Assembly (NCBI GenBank): GCA_036346225.1
Contig: JARFIW010001215.1
Location: forward strand, 3,296,501-3,360,500
Length of the DNA: 64,000 nucleotides
Direction of reading: 5' to 3'
Source: Platerodrilus igneus
Lineage: Eukaryota; Arthropoda; Insecta; Coleoptera; Lycidae
Shown: positions 55,296-64,000 of the stretch, one piece after another
How the letters are laid out: every line of letters starts with the position of its first letter
Numbering within the stretch: the stretch's first letter is position 1
Position numbers and translations under genes: made by a program
The notes under the pieces: generated by a model
Database searches by the model: none
The model's input: the letters and a program-made list of their open reading frames with translations, nothing else
Told to the model about the DNA's origin: nothing

Positions 55296-56866
55296 AACTG
55301 TGCATCATAATGTTTCATACTATTCTAGTAACTGATATAGATAATTGTAATATATAAGGAAGCGTTTATTTAAAACGAGGATTCATTCAGTAGTTTCATT
55401 CATTCGTTTAATATTATTTTAAGTCGCTAGCTGTTGCTTTGCGAAGATGATATTTGAAGTTGCAGTAAGCATACCTTAATTTAGTAATTATTACGTTGGT
55501 ACAATGAATATAGAAGTGATGTTTTAAAATGCAAATTACGAAAAAAATGGAATTTATTAATTACACTCGAGAGAAAATTCTTCAAGATAACGTTATTTTA
55601 AAAATTTTAATAAATAATTGAAAAGAAGATTTAAGCATAATGTACTTTGGTAACTGCTGTTTGAAACGAGGATTTTAACTATGGAAAATCTTGTAAGCTG
55701 ATTTGGACATCAAAGATATTTAATTAGGAGGAGCGTTTTAGTGGATTCTGCAAGTATTACTTTTAGATTTATTTTTAAATACCGTTGGAGTACTTGTATC
55801 TGGTTTAAGATAGTTCTAATAATTTTTTGTAAGGGATTCTTACCATGAAAATTTGTGATTGGAGTTCGAAACACTCTGATCTTTTAATAGATTATTTGTC
55901 AAGGATTTTTTGACCAAACAAATCTTACAAACGTGGCAATAAACAAAACCAGGTAAATCATCCAAAAAAAAGGGAATTTAGTTCTGTAAATTTAAAATAA
56001 GGTAAGGAACAATTTTTTTTATAACAAGTGTTTCTTAGAAATTATTTTATGTTTGAAAGAAACGATGTTGTAATAGCTTTTGTAGGAGTGAACAATTTCA
56101 GGCAATTTCACAGCAATATATACCACAGTGCACTGAGAGCTTTAGTTTCACTAAGATAAGAAAAAGTTTAATAATAACGTATCTGTAAAAGCTGCCTTAA
56201 TACAAGGAGTTAAACAAACATTAAACTACTTGCGTGTATTTATTTATCTAACAGCGGTATGTAGTCACTGGTAGGAGGACCATGGATTGACAAGCTGTTA
56301 TTAACAGAAGCTAAAATTTATGTTATAAAGGACCATTAAAGAAAATTGGGTAATCAAATTTTAATACCGATTTTTTCCTACAATCTCTTTTACTTAAATT
56401 AGAAACAAATAATAATCATCGCTCAATCAACCAGCAAAGCTCGCTCAATATATATGCACCAATAATAATAAACATGTTAGTGTAACCGAGGCATAACAAC
56501 CGCACACCCCGCATAAATACCGGCAACAGCCCTATTCTAATAGCCTTAAAACCCTCGGGATAAGACCTGAAATCGTTCTGTGTGTTCAGATTAACACGTA
56601 TGTTTAATAAATAGCCGGATTTTGGCAGCTGTCCTCGAGTGCTGAAACCCTAATCTATAACTAACCCCTATATAGTTACTCTACTCGGCTTATAACGAAC
56701 CTCATTGTTAAAGTTTAATACATTTGCACGATTTGCTTGAGCAATTTTTTTCAATTGTTGTGACACAATGGTGCAAACAATTTGTAATAATATCGATGCG
56801 CTTTTGCGGCTTGTATAAATAATGAACGTCCCTTCGATAGTGGTTTTCTGATGTGGTAACGACCAG
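55296..56866. other. No recognised gene
   Basis: AT-rich sequence. TTTCACAGCAATATATA at 56107-56123 resembles an LTR 3' end next to TA, but no LTR body could be matched upstream. Confidence 0.3.
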
Positions 56867-56983
56867 AATAACGAGTGTAATCTTACGAGTTGAATTTGAA
56901 GTTGGAAAATTGAAGACCGTCGTATACCCATGGGCTTCATTTTACCAATTTCAAATTTAACTCGCAAGATTGCACTCGTTATT
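56867..56983. repeat. Short fold-back element, 117 bp
   Basis: AATAACGAGTGTAATCTTAC, GAGTTGAATTTGAAGTTGG and AAATTGAAG at the left mirror CTTCATTTT, CCAATTTCAAATTTAACTCG and CAAGATTGCACTCGTTATT at the right, with about 18 nt between. The minus ORF 56668-56967 crosses it and is not considered real. Confidence 0.8.
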
Positions 56984-57491
56984 TCTTTATATTGATTGTC
57001 GCTTGGTTAGTTATAAGCACTAGAAAAAAAATGAATGCGTAACTATGAAAATGTTAACTCAAGCTAAATATTTTCTTTCAGTAAGATTTCAGCCATATCT
57101 CCATTAACAAACTCTCCCACTTCTTGCATATATGGACTAAAGAACCCAGAGTGAAAAATTAATCCTCTGCGTTATCTTTGTCAATTCTGCTTGATAAGAA
57201 TGTTTCAGAAATGTTATTTCCCAGTATTTCTTTTCATTGCACCAGCAAGAATAACTATGCATTCTAAACACTATCTTAAACAGTATCAGTCCTGGTAGCA
57301 TAGTAGGGGTTTAGGTCAAATTTATGAAAAAAGTGCTCCCACCACCATAGATTATTTAAAAGCAGGCAAATAAATACTTTACAGTATAATTTTTGTTTGC
57401 TTCAATAATAGATATACAATATTAACCTCATACTCTTGCCTCTCCCCTTCTACACTTCTCCCACAATCCCTTTCATCACTGTCTTTTTCTG

Positions 57492-57493
<2 letters not shown>

Positions 57494-57523
<30 letters not shown>

Positions 57524-57577
57524 CTCTCCTCTCCTCTCTCTCTTTCTCTCTCTCTCTCGCTCTCTCTCTTTCTCTGT
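57494..57577. repeat. (CT)n-rich low-complexity tract
   Basis: CTCTCT runs with TTTC interruptions. Open frames on both strands here are repeat artefacts. Confidence 0.95.
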
Positions 57578-57841
57578 CTTTTGGTTATACTACGCTTTGT
57601 CACTTTAAAATGTCATGTGTTCAAATTTTTCTTGTACTACTGTTCTTTTGTAACATGTTTTTCTTTTAATTAGAGGTTTTTTTATGTTTTGTTGTGAGTT
57701 ATAAATGAGTGTGTGTATTTTTATTTCAGGCCTGTTTTTATATTTTTGGTAATTATAAAACCCCGCCTACTCGCAGACTAAGCCCGGTCATTCTTGTATT
57801 GTCCGTCCAGCTACGTCGATGTACGTACGTAGCATAAATTT

Positions 57842-57860
57842 TGGCACCCAACGCCATTGC
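57842..57860 (+). other. PBS-like site of second LTR retroelement
   Basis: TGGCACCCAACGCCATTGC, close to the TGGCGCCCAACG start of a tRNA-Lys PBS, about 500 bp upstream of a gag-like region. The LTR itself was not delimited. Confidence 0.4.
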
Positions 57861-58359
57861 TCCGATTTTGTTTTAGGTAACTTTTGCTCCAATTTTTTGT
57901 TGTTACTGCCTAATTGCCGACATTACCCGCATTTCTCGGCCTGATGTTACTTATTTCCTTTTTCCTCTACGTTCGGGCTGTTATTTATTTTTTCTTTCGA
58001 ATCTTTGGTGCCCCTCACATGAGGATCGATCTTCTTTATTTCTTGTGTGGGTTCGATCTTCTTCAAGTTTGACTTTGTTTTCCTTCTTAATAGCTAAATA
58101 TCATTGGTTGGCTCATTTCAGATTATCGGAATTGTGTTTTCGCCGATCATTCTAGTTCGTTGAAAACGCTGCCGCCCTATTCCGATTCCTAATTTCTATT
58201 TTGTTGTTTTGCTCGGATTGGTGTTCTTGAAGTTTATCCGACAGATATGGTTTAAGTTGTCCTGTATTCACGATCTTTTTTTTTTCAGCTTTTATCGAAT
58301 TACGGTTAGCGTTTATTTAGTTACTTACTCCCAATTTGTTTTCTTTATTTGTATTCAAG

Positions 58360-58930
58360 ATGACTTATATGGGATAAAACTGTTTGATGGTATCTGTAAT
58401 AGACAGCAAGAGTCCTTAGAAAGCATTTCTGACTATTTCACGTGTATGACGGCCGTATTTCAGTGGTATGGATCTTTCAAGGAGGATGATAAATTGTCCA
58501 TTGTGCTTCGTAACTCGCTCTATTCTATAGAGCCCACTTGCCCACCGTCCGCTCCTTACAAGAATTAAAGGACGAATATCTACAATTGGAACCAAAAAAG
58601 ATTCTGTCGTATCACCTAGTCATGCCCAACATACTGTTACTGCTAAACCGGACTTTGAGTATAAATCTGCTACAGTTGAGACAAATACTTTTACTTCATA
58701 TGACAAAGTTGTTAAGGTTTCTCCTACGCCTACGGGTAGATCAGATACTTCTTCCGTACTTTCCACTGTCCTTCTTCCTAATTCTGCCCCTACTCGTCAG
58801 GTCATATGCTTTAATTGCGACAAATGGTCATGTTTGGACACGTTGTACTCGTCGTAGAGTACTCCATTGCTATAGTTGCGGACATAAGGGAGTTTCTCAC
58901 CGCAACTGTCCACCCTGTCATCCTACTACT
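58360..58930 (+). pseudogene. Gag remnant with zinc knuckles
   Basis: The region DLYGIKLFDGICNRQQ-ESLESISDYFTCM-FKEDDKLSIVLRN resembles the capsid C-terminal part of retroelement Gag (a Q-x-x-x-ES-x-x-DY block). After a shift near 58535 comes a Thr/Ser/Pro-rich linker, then CFNCDKW...GHVWTRC, a CX2CX4HX4C zinc knuckle broken by one shift. A second knuckle follows, HCYSCGHKGVSHRNCPPC, of the variant form common in arthropod elements. At least two frame changes. Confidence 0.6.
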
Positions 58931-59768
58931 AATAGGTTTTTAAATCATACTTCAAACTCTGTTCTCAGTTCTAGGAGCCCAATTTTTTCTGCTGCTAACT
59001 TTACGTTCTCATCTGTACCTCATCCAAGTCATCCTGCTACTACTATCAAAACGTACCCTTCTTCGACAAATATAGCTTTAACCAAAATTTTTTCCGTCTC
59101 TAGTTCTACATCTTTTTCTGCACCTCCTTCTGCTCGCCATACTACCAGCACATCCTATATTTTCAACCATGTGTGTGTTCAAATTATAATATTGATTGTT
59201 ACGGCCATCACGCCCCTACTAACCGAACCTCTACTAACAGGAACCAAATTTCTTTTGCCGGTTGCGATTCAAACAATGATCATAAGGATCCTACGCATTC
59301 ACTTCCACCCCAGACTGTGCCTCCACCACCATAGCAACCCATACTTCGAATTAGTGATTTACAGCTAGCTTCTCAAGAGTTTACTCCTGATTTCGCAAAT
59401 AACTATACTAAAGAAATTTCTGTCGGGTCTGCAATAACAAATGCAGCTGAAGTGACGATAACTTCTAATTCAGTCAGAGAAGGTCCTGTTGAAGTTTAGG
59501 AACCTGTATCTTTAATGCCTGTTGCAGTTTTTGTCAAAATTTTGCTTGTTCCTGCTTTCTTAAATGGTTCTACTCAAGAAAGTTCTGTCGAGTCTACAAT
59601 GACAGCAGTATCTAAAGTGACGATAACTTCTAATACGGATGGAGAAAGTCCTGTGAAGTTAATGAACCCGTAGCTATAGTGCCTGTGGCTGTTGTCGTCA
59701 AGGTTTTACTTGATCCTGTTTCTTTAATTGCTATTGTCAAGTAATCCGTTCCTATTGAGGCTGAAGTT
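58931..59768 (+). pseudogene. Decayed Ser/Thr-rich continuation with ~163-bp duplication
   Basis: Weakly coding-like continuation after the zinc knuckles. Two tandem copies of about 163 bp begin near 59405 and 59570 and share GAAAtTTCTGTCG, AAAGTGACGATAACTTCTAAT and TTTTGTCAA-type words. Stops and shifts are present in each. Confidence 0.5.
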
Positions 59769-60473
59769 TTGCCTCTTCCTACTCCGTTGTTTAACATTGA
59801 TGATATCTTACTTGTTTCTATTCCTTTATCGAATGTTGATGAAACGTTACCTGCTCTTACTCATTGTTCTAATGTTGACAAAATTCTTTCTGATTGTGTT
59901 TCTGTATCTAATGCGGACAAAATTCTACTTGCTTCTGTTTTTTTAGCTAAAGTTGGTGAAATTCTAGCTGGTGTCTCCTTTTCTAATGTTGACGAAGTTC
60001 TTCCTGGTGCTGATTGTTTTTGTAAGGTTGATGAAATTCTGCCTGGTTCTGTTCCTTCCTTGTATGTTGATAAACTTCATTCTACTTCTTTATCTAACGT
60101 TAACGAAGTTCTACTTGATGCTGTTTGTTCTTGTAAGGTGGATGAAATTCTACCCGATTCTGTTTCTTTATGTAATGTTGCTGAAGAGTTATCGGATTCT
60201 ACTCCTTTTCCTAAGAGCGATACTCTTACAGCCAATGCTGTCTTCTTTCCTAATTGTGATACTGCTAGTCCTTTATCTAACATCGTTGCTTCTGTACCTT
60301 TATCTACCGTAACTAAAGTGTGCTCTGCTTGTGTTTCTTTTTGTAAGGTTGATTCTCTTACAGCCAATACTTTTTCTTTTTCTACATTTGATATTCTGAC
60401 AAACATGATGTTTCCTTTTCTACCGTCAACTTTCTTTCAACGAATTCAAAAAGCAATCCACTTTCTTCCATAA
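59769..60473 (+). CDS. Repetitive protein region, ~17-residue SNVDEIL repeats
   Basis: An open frame of 234 codons whose core is about nine imperfect units of roughly 17 residues: (S/C)NVDEILP-x-SV-(S/P)-x, at about 51-bp spacing. Variants include KVDEIL, NADKIL and NVAEEL. A further Ser/Ala/Val-rich part follows. It begins within an open stretch downstream of the gag zinc knuckles. It may be part of an extended Gag-type protein or a separate protein. No known domain; the repeat also leaves other frames partly open. Confidence 0.4.
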   Translation: MPLPTPLFNIDDILLVSIPLSNVDETLPALTHCSNVDKILSDCVSVSNADKILLASVFLAKVGEILAGVSFSNVDEVLPGADCFCKVDEILPGSVPSLYVDKLHSTSLSNVNEVLLDAVCSCKVDEILPDSVSLCNVAEELSDSTPFPKSDTLTANAVFFPNCDTASPLSNIVASVPLSTVTKVCSACVSFCKVDSLTANTFSFSTFDILTNMMFPFLPSTFFQRIQKAIHFLP

Positions 60474-60529
60474 CATGTTTTGAGTTTCTTAAACTACCCT
60501 CGCCGCCACCTCCTCAACCGCGTGCTACA

Positions 60530-60696
60530 ATTACTACACCCCTGTTGTTCCTGTTTTGAAGAAAACTGCCCAAAAGAGACAGACAATACTCTATGCTGAT
60601 GCAGAAGATGAAGATGTGTGTCGGCGAAATCCTAATGTTCTTGATTTAGTTTCGTTTACCTTCTGGCGGCGCAAACGTGTTAAGCTCAATATCTAG
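60530..60696 (+). pseudogene. C-terminal coding remnant
   Basis: One frame gives VPVLKKTAQKRQTILYADAE and DEDVCRRNPNVLDLVSFTFW then RRKRVKLNI and a stop at 60694-60696. Acidic followed by basic, coding-like composition. It probably closes the protein that starts with the repeats upstream. Confidence 0.35.
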
Positions 60697-60886
60697 TCCT
60701 CGCGTCCCCAGATTCTTATGCCGATTTTGCTCTCCTTAAGACTTGATTTCTGGATTTTAAGATTTCTTTATTTACTTCCCGGTTTGGTAGGCTTTTCCTT
60801 CTTTTTCTTTCACCCGTGCGGGTCCGGGAATAGAATAGATCCATGGTACAACCTACTTGTCGTAAGAGGTGACTAAAGCGGCCCAA

Positions 60887-60968
60887 CACATACACACACA
60901 CACACTCACATACTCATACATCAACACTTACACACAGATGCACACGCACGCACGCACATGCACACACT
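60887..60968. repeat. (CA)n-rich tract
   Basis: Runs of CACA and CACG with interruptions. Confidence 0.9.
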
Positions 60969-61415
60969 TACTTATGCATAACTACACTGGGATTCTATTT
61001 TTTTTCCTAGGGTTTTTTTGGTCTTGTACTTGGTGTTATTCTTTTTGATTTTTTTTCTTTTCTCGTTCCTTTCGTTCTACATTCCTCTCCTTTTTCCTGT
61101 GACTGGTGTTACTTTCTGTCGGTCTTCGTGCTGACTTGGTATCATTTTTTCGATCCACTTCCTGTGGTATGTGCTTCTAGACCATTTTTTCTTTTCTTCG
61201 GAAACCACGACTTAGTCGACTCTAGGCCTAGTTAGCAGTTTTTTTCTTCGGTTTTTTATTGTTGCGATTCTTGTGTACCACAGCTTGAAGTATTTTGATT
61301 TTTTTTCTCTATCCAGCATTCTTGTTGTTACCTGGCTTAGTTTGAGGCTTGACACCTTTGGCGATTACTGGTGGTTTTCTTCCTCCCTTCTTTTCGTTAC
61401 TTTTGGTTTTCTGCA

Positions 61416-61676
61416 GGAAACCAATCGTCTTTTGAGATTGAAGACAGTTTTATTTCTTTGCTGAAGAAGCATCCGTCCTCTGACGACTTTGACAGTTGCT
61501 ATGTACCTAGACGTAGCCGGAAGAAAAGTAAATACCAAGCTAACTACCAGACGCGGAGAGTGGGGGGATTCGCCTACATACCAAAAAAAGAAAAAAATAA
61601 AGTACATCACCGACGATTATCTATTAACACAAAAATAAATACAGGATTTTGTACAAACAAGCAAAAAAAAAATTAA
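61416..61676 (+). CDS. Possible terminal exon, basic protein end
   Basis: A polypyrimidine tract and TTTTCTGCAG precede GAAACC, a textbook splice acceptor. From there an open frame reads NQSSFEIEDSFISLLKKHPS, SCYVPRRSRKKSKYQANYQT, RRVGGFAYIPKKEKNK and ends at 61676. No family recognised. It may be a spliced product of the retroelement upstream. Confidence 0.35.
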   Translation, partial: GNQSSFEIEDSFISLLKKHPSSDDFDSCYVPRRSRKKSKYQANYQTRRVGGFAYIPKKEKNKVHHRRLSINTKINTGFCTNKQKKN

Positions 61677-64000
61677 GCGTTACTATTTCAAAACAAACAA
61701 TTAGGTGATATTAACAATTTGGGAATTTAGATACAAAGTGCGCATCTTGTATTTACACAAAATAAAATAAATCAGCAGTAAATAAACATATGAGCCTTTG
61801 TCAAGAGTTTTTAAAATTTCACCTAATACTGTTTATAAAATAAACTAGTCAGTAAAGCGAATAAACGTGTGCGTTCTTTTGGCAAGCATGTTTAAAAATA
61901 GTACATCGCACCTGTAGAGCGTTAATATCGAATCGCAGCAACAAACAATAGTTCTACAATGAGATGTTTCTTGTCACGTAACTATACCAAACGTTGATAC
62001 TGAATATGTAATTGACGCACACATAAGAAAACAAGTTGCATACCTGTAGGTGTCCTGATACTTAGCTCGCAACCCGTGGGGGGTGAATGAGCATAGAAAC
62101 GCCGCGGTCGTCTGCATACATTTACTCTGCTACCATAATTGCATCAGCGGTCTACGGACAAAAGTAGTTGGTCTACAGACAAAAGCAGTTGTTCTACATA
62201 AAGAAAGAACCCATTTGGCCTTCAGCTAAAAAAAGCTAAAAAGAGAATCTGATTAGGATGGGTACGCGCAAGGAACTGACCGAATACACGCAAGACACCT
62301 CCTAGTTGTTGAACAGAAAAATGTGTATCGCTTTTTGAAATACAGTGACAAATAAAATGTAGGAAACACTTGGACGCACATGCTGCAGAATCAAACTCAA
62401 CAATGGTTCAAACAACACGAATTCGAACTGCCAATTCTAGCTTATAGAAACGCGGTAAAACTGGAAAATCCGGGTTTATATCGGATAGTGCGCGACCTTA
62501 TTTCAACAAGTCGTTAACTTGGAACAATACAGAGAACCATCATACGGCGGTCGTAAGGTATACCAAGATAACGGTTGAAAATCAACGTAACACAGTATTG
62601 ACGCCGTTCTATTTTTGCCCTCACTCATTGCTGCTACCTACCTACCTTTCCCTGTAGTTTTTTTCACTTTTAGTTTTGTCCGATATTTTGGTTCTTCGAG
62701 CCGGATATCAGATGGTTTTTTTTTTGTTTGTTAATATACTTAAGCGATTTTTTTTGTTTGTTTTTTCCGTACTGAGTACTGCGCTGTCCACTCCCTTACT
62801 TTTGTTTTTACCCCGACCTTTTAAATTTGTGGAGGGGAGGGGAATTTGTTACGTTTACTTTCGAACGGTAAAATTAAAACGTACCTTTTTGTCTTTTATT
62901 ATTCGTATACGTAGATTCTTCTTCAACCCTCCAACAACACCCGGTATATTAGACCTTCCTGCACTAAGTACGCTTCCTAATAATTTGCATTTTTAATATA
63001 TTTATTTTAAAACGAAAAGCTCTTCTACAATCGAATAGTCGGTACCTTGTTTTAGGTGTCTGTTGGCTTGGCCCATATTCTTATAGAGTATAATTACTTC
63101 GTATACTACTTCAATCTAGAGATTCGTTGAAATAATAGATCATTCTATATTTGATAAAGCGTGGTTCGAGTGTCTAATTACCTTTTGGTATATTTGATAA
63201 CGCCGGTATTGAATATAGTCCTTGCTAGAAACGAGTTCATTACTCTCTCCTTCCTGTATACGACAACGATTACTTGTCGTAACCTTTTTTTATTTTTCGT
63301 TACTTGATAAAATTTCGTGCACACATCACTGCGTGGTAAGTACTTTTATTGTTAAAAACATGTACTTTTCTTCGTAAAGGGTCTAACTCTTACTCGCAAA
63401 TATTATAACTTACTTCGGTGGACATAACGACTCGTTGAATGACCGCTCCTTTTGGTATGGGAGGACACCCGTACTGCGTGATCCCGAGTCCATCTGTTCC
63501 GGCCTATCATTAGGGAGGGTGTGACCAAACCTACACCTTGGACACGTGTATGAGTGTTTATCAACAATTTTTTTGTACTGATTCTGTGAAATCGTCGAAA
63601 TAATATGTTTATCAGGTTCTATTGGATGCCTGAACTTTGTAGCTATAGCATGATTATCTTCATCTCTGTGTGAGATGATATTTATTATTAAGATTGTATT
63701 TATTGTGACCATTCTACATATTTGATTGTCGGTTTACGAGAGTGATTTAGAACTATTGGTCTTTTTTTTTGGGGAAAGATTACGAATCCTTTTTTTTGTT
63801 AGTTAAGACATTGTAGTGCTAATGGGATGTATGTAACTTTATGCTTACAATAATGATTTAGAGTTTTTGTTTTTACTGTTAAATTGTTTTTTTTTGTGGT
63901 TATTTAAGATTTCTAGTGACCTAAAAACTGCAGCTCGCCATTTTAAGTGATAATTTTTTTTTTGGTTTCCTGATATACATTTACATTTTTTAGGGCTCAA
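61677..64000. other. No recognised gene
   Basis: AT-rich with T-runs. GGAGGGGAGGGGAATTT at about 62831-62847 could be a polypurine tract of the element that starts at 57842, but no LTR was matched. The minus frame 63410-63712 has a CPRCRFGHTLP motif of one CxxC, too little to assign. Confidence 0.3.

Noticed and set aside
57379..57669. Ser/Leu-rich and Arg/Glu-rich ORFs on both strands
   Set aside because: Produced by the (CT)n tract.
59728..60406. Other-frame and minus-strand ORFs over the SNVDEIL repeats
   Set aside because: A repeat whose period is a multiple of 3 keeps several frames open. Only the frame with coherent VDEIL units was kept.
63410..63712. Zinc-finger protein with CPRCRFGH
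   Set aside because: Only one CxxC pair and no partner ligands or family match.

Overview
The window reads as AT-rich arthropod (probably insect) genomic DNA made almost entirely of transposable elements and their debris. No single-copy host gene could be recognised. The evidence is the element set: a Penelope-like retroelement, a Maverick/Polinton-like element, two kinds of Gypsy-type LTR retroelement, non-LTR retrotransposon fragments, mariner, PIF/Harbinger and hAT-like remnants, fold-back MITEs, a 93-bp satellite and many (TA)n tracts. Short introns, TATA boxes and AG|GTAAGT splice donors also point to a eukaryote.

Layout. 1-4000: minus-strand and plus-strand LTR units bounded by (TA)n, plus an unassigned unit. 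4023-6350: Penelope-like element with one long ORF (RT plus GIY-YIG), inverted terminal repeats and a decayed hammerhead-like motif. 6396-16981: a 10.6-kb Polinton-like element with AG...CT termini and a TATATA duplication. Its ends are a 2.9-kb inverted duplication that includes coding sequence; the middle holds a spliced protein-primed DNA polymerase remnant, a packaging-type ATPase fused to a Psq-type helix-turn-helix, and small genes with TATA boxes. 17-20 kb: nothing recognised. 20-30 kb: hAT-like pseudogene, a near-canonical hammerhead ribozyme on the minus strand, a detached Polinton end, Harbinger and LINE fragments, a SINE-like insertion with an 11-bp target duplication, the satellite array and a dead mariner.

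30.7-54.1 kb is a cluster of related ~2-kb LTRs, most followed by a primer-binding site for tRNA-Lys(CTT). The main occupant is a Gypsy-type element (LTR-gag-pro-truncated RT-LTR), of which LTR+gag+pro is tandemly duplicated with a 4.5-kb period. Many other copies have a peculiar compact form: LTR, PBS, about 60 bp, then a short copy of the LTR 3' end, then (TA)n. A tRNA-like gene sits inside an inverted repeat at 38.7-39.1 kb. 54-57 kb holds fold-back elements. 57.8-61.7 kb is a second, decayed retroelement: PBS-like site, gag with zinc knuckles, then a long repetitive Ser/Val-rich region and a possible spliced exon. 61.7-64 kb has no recognisable gene.

How it works together: the window records nested insertion, with (TA)n repeats at nearly every element boundary. 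Most reading frames are broken; the Penelope-like ORF, one gag copy and one protease copy are open. Several breaks between duplicate copies are homopolymer length differences that could be assembly errors rather than real mutations.
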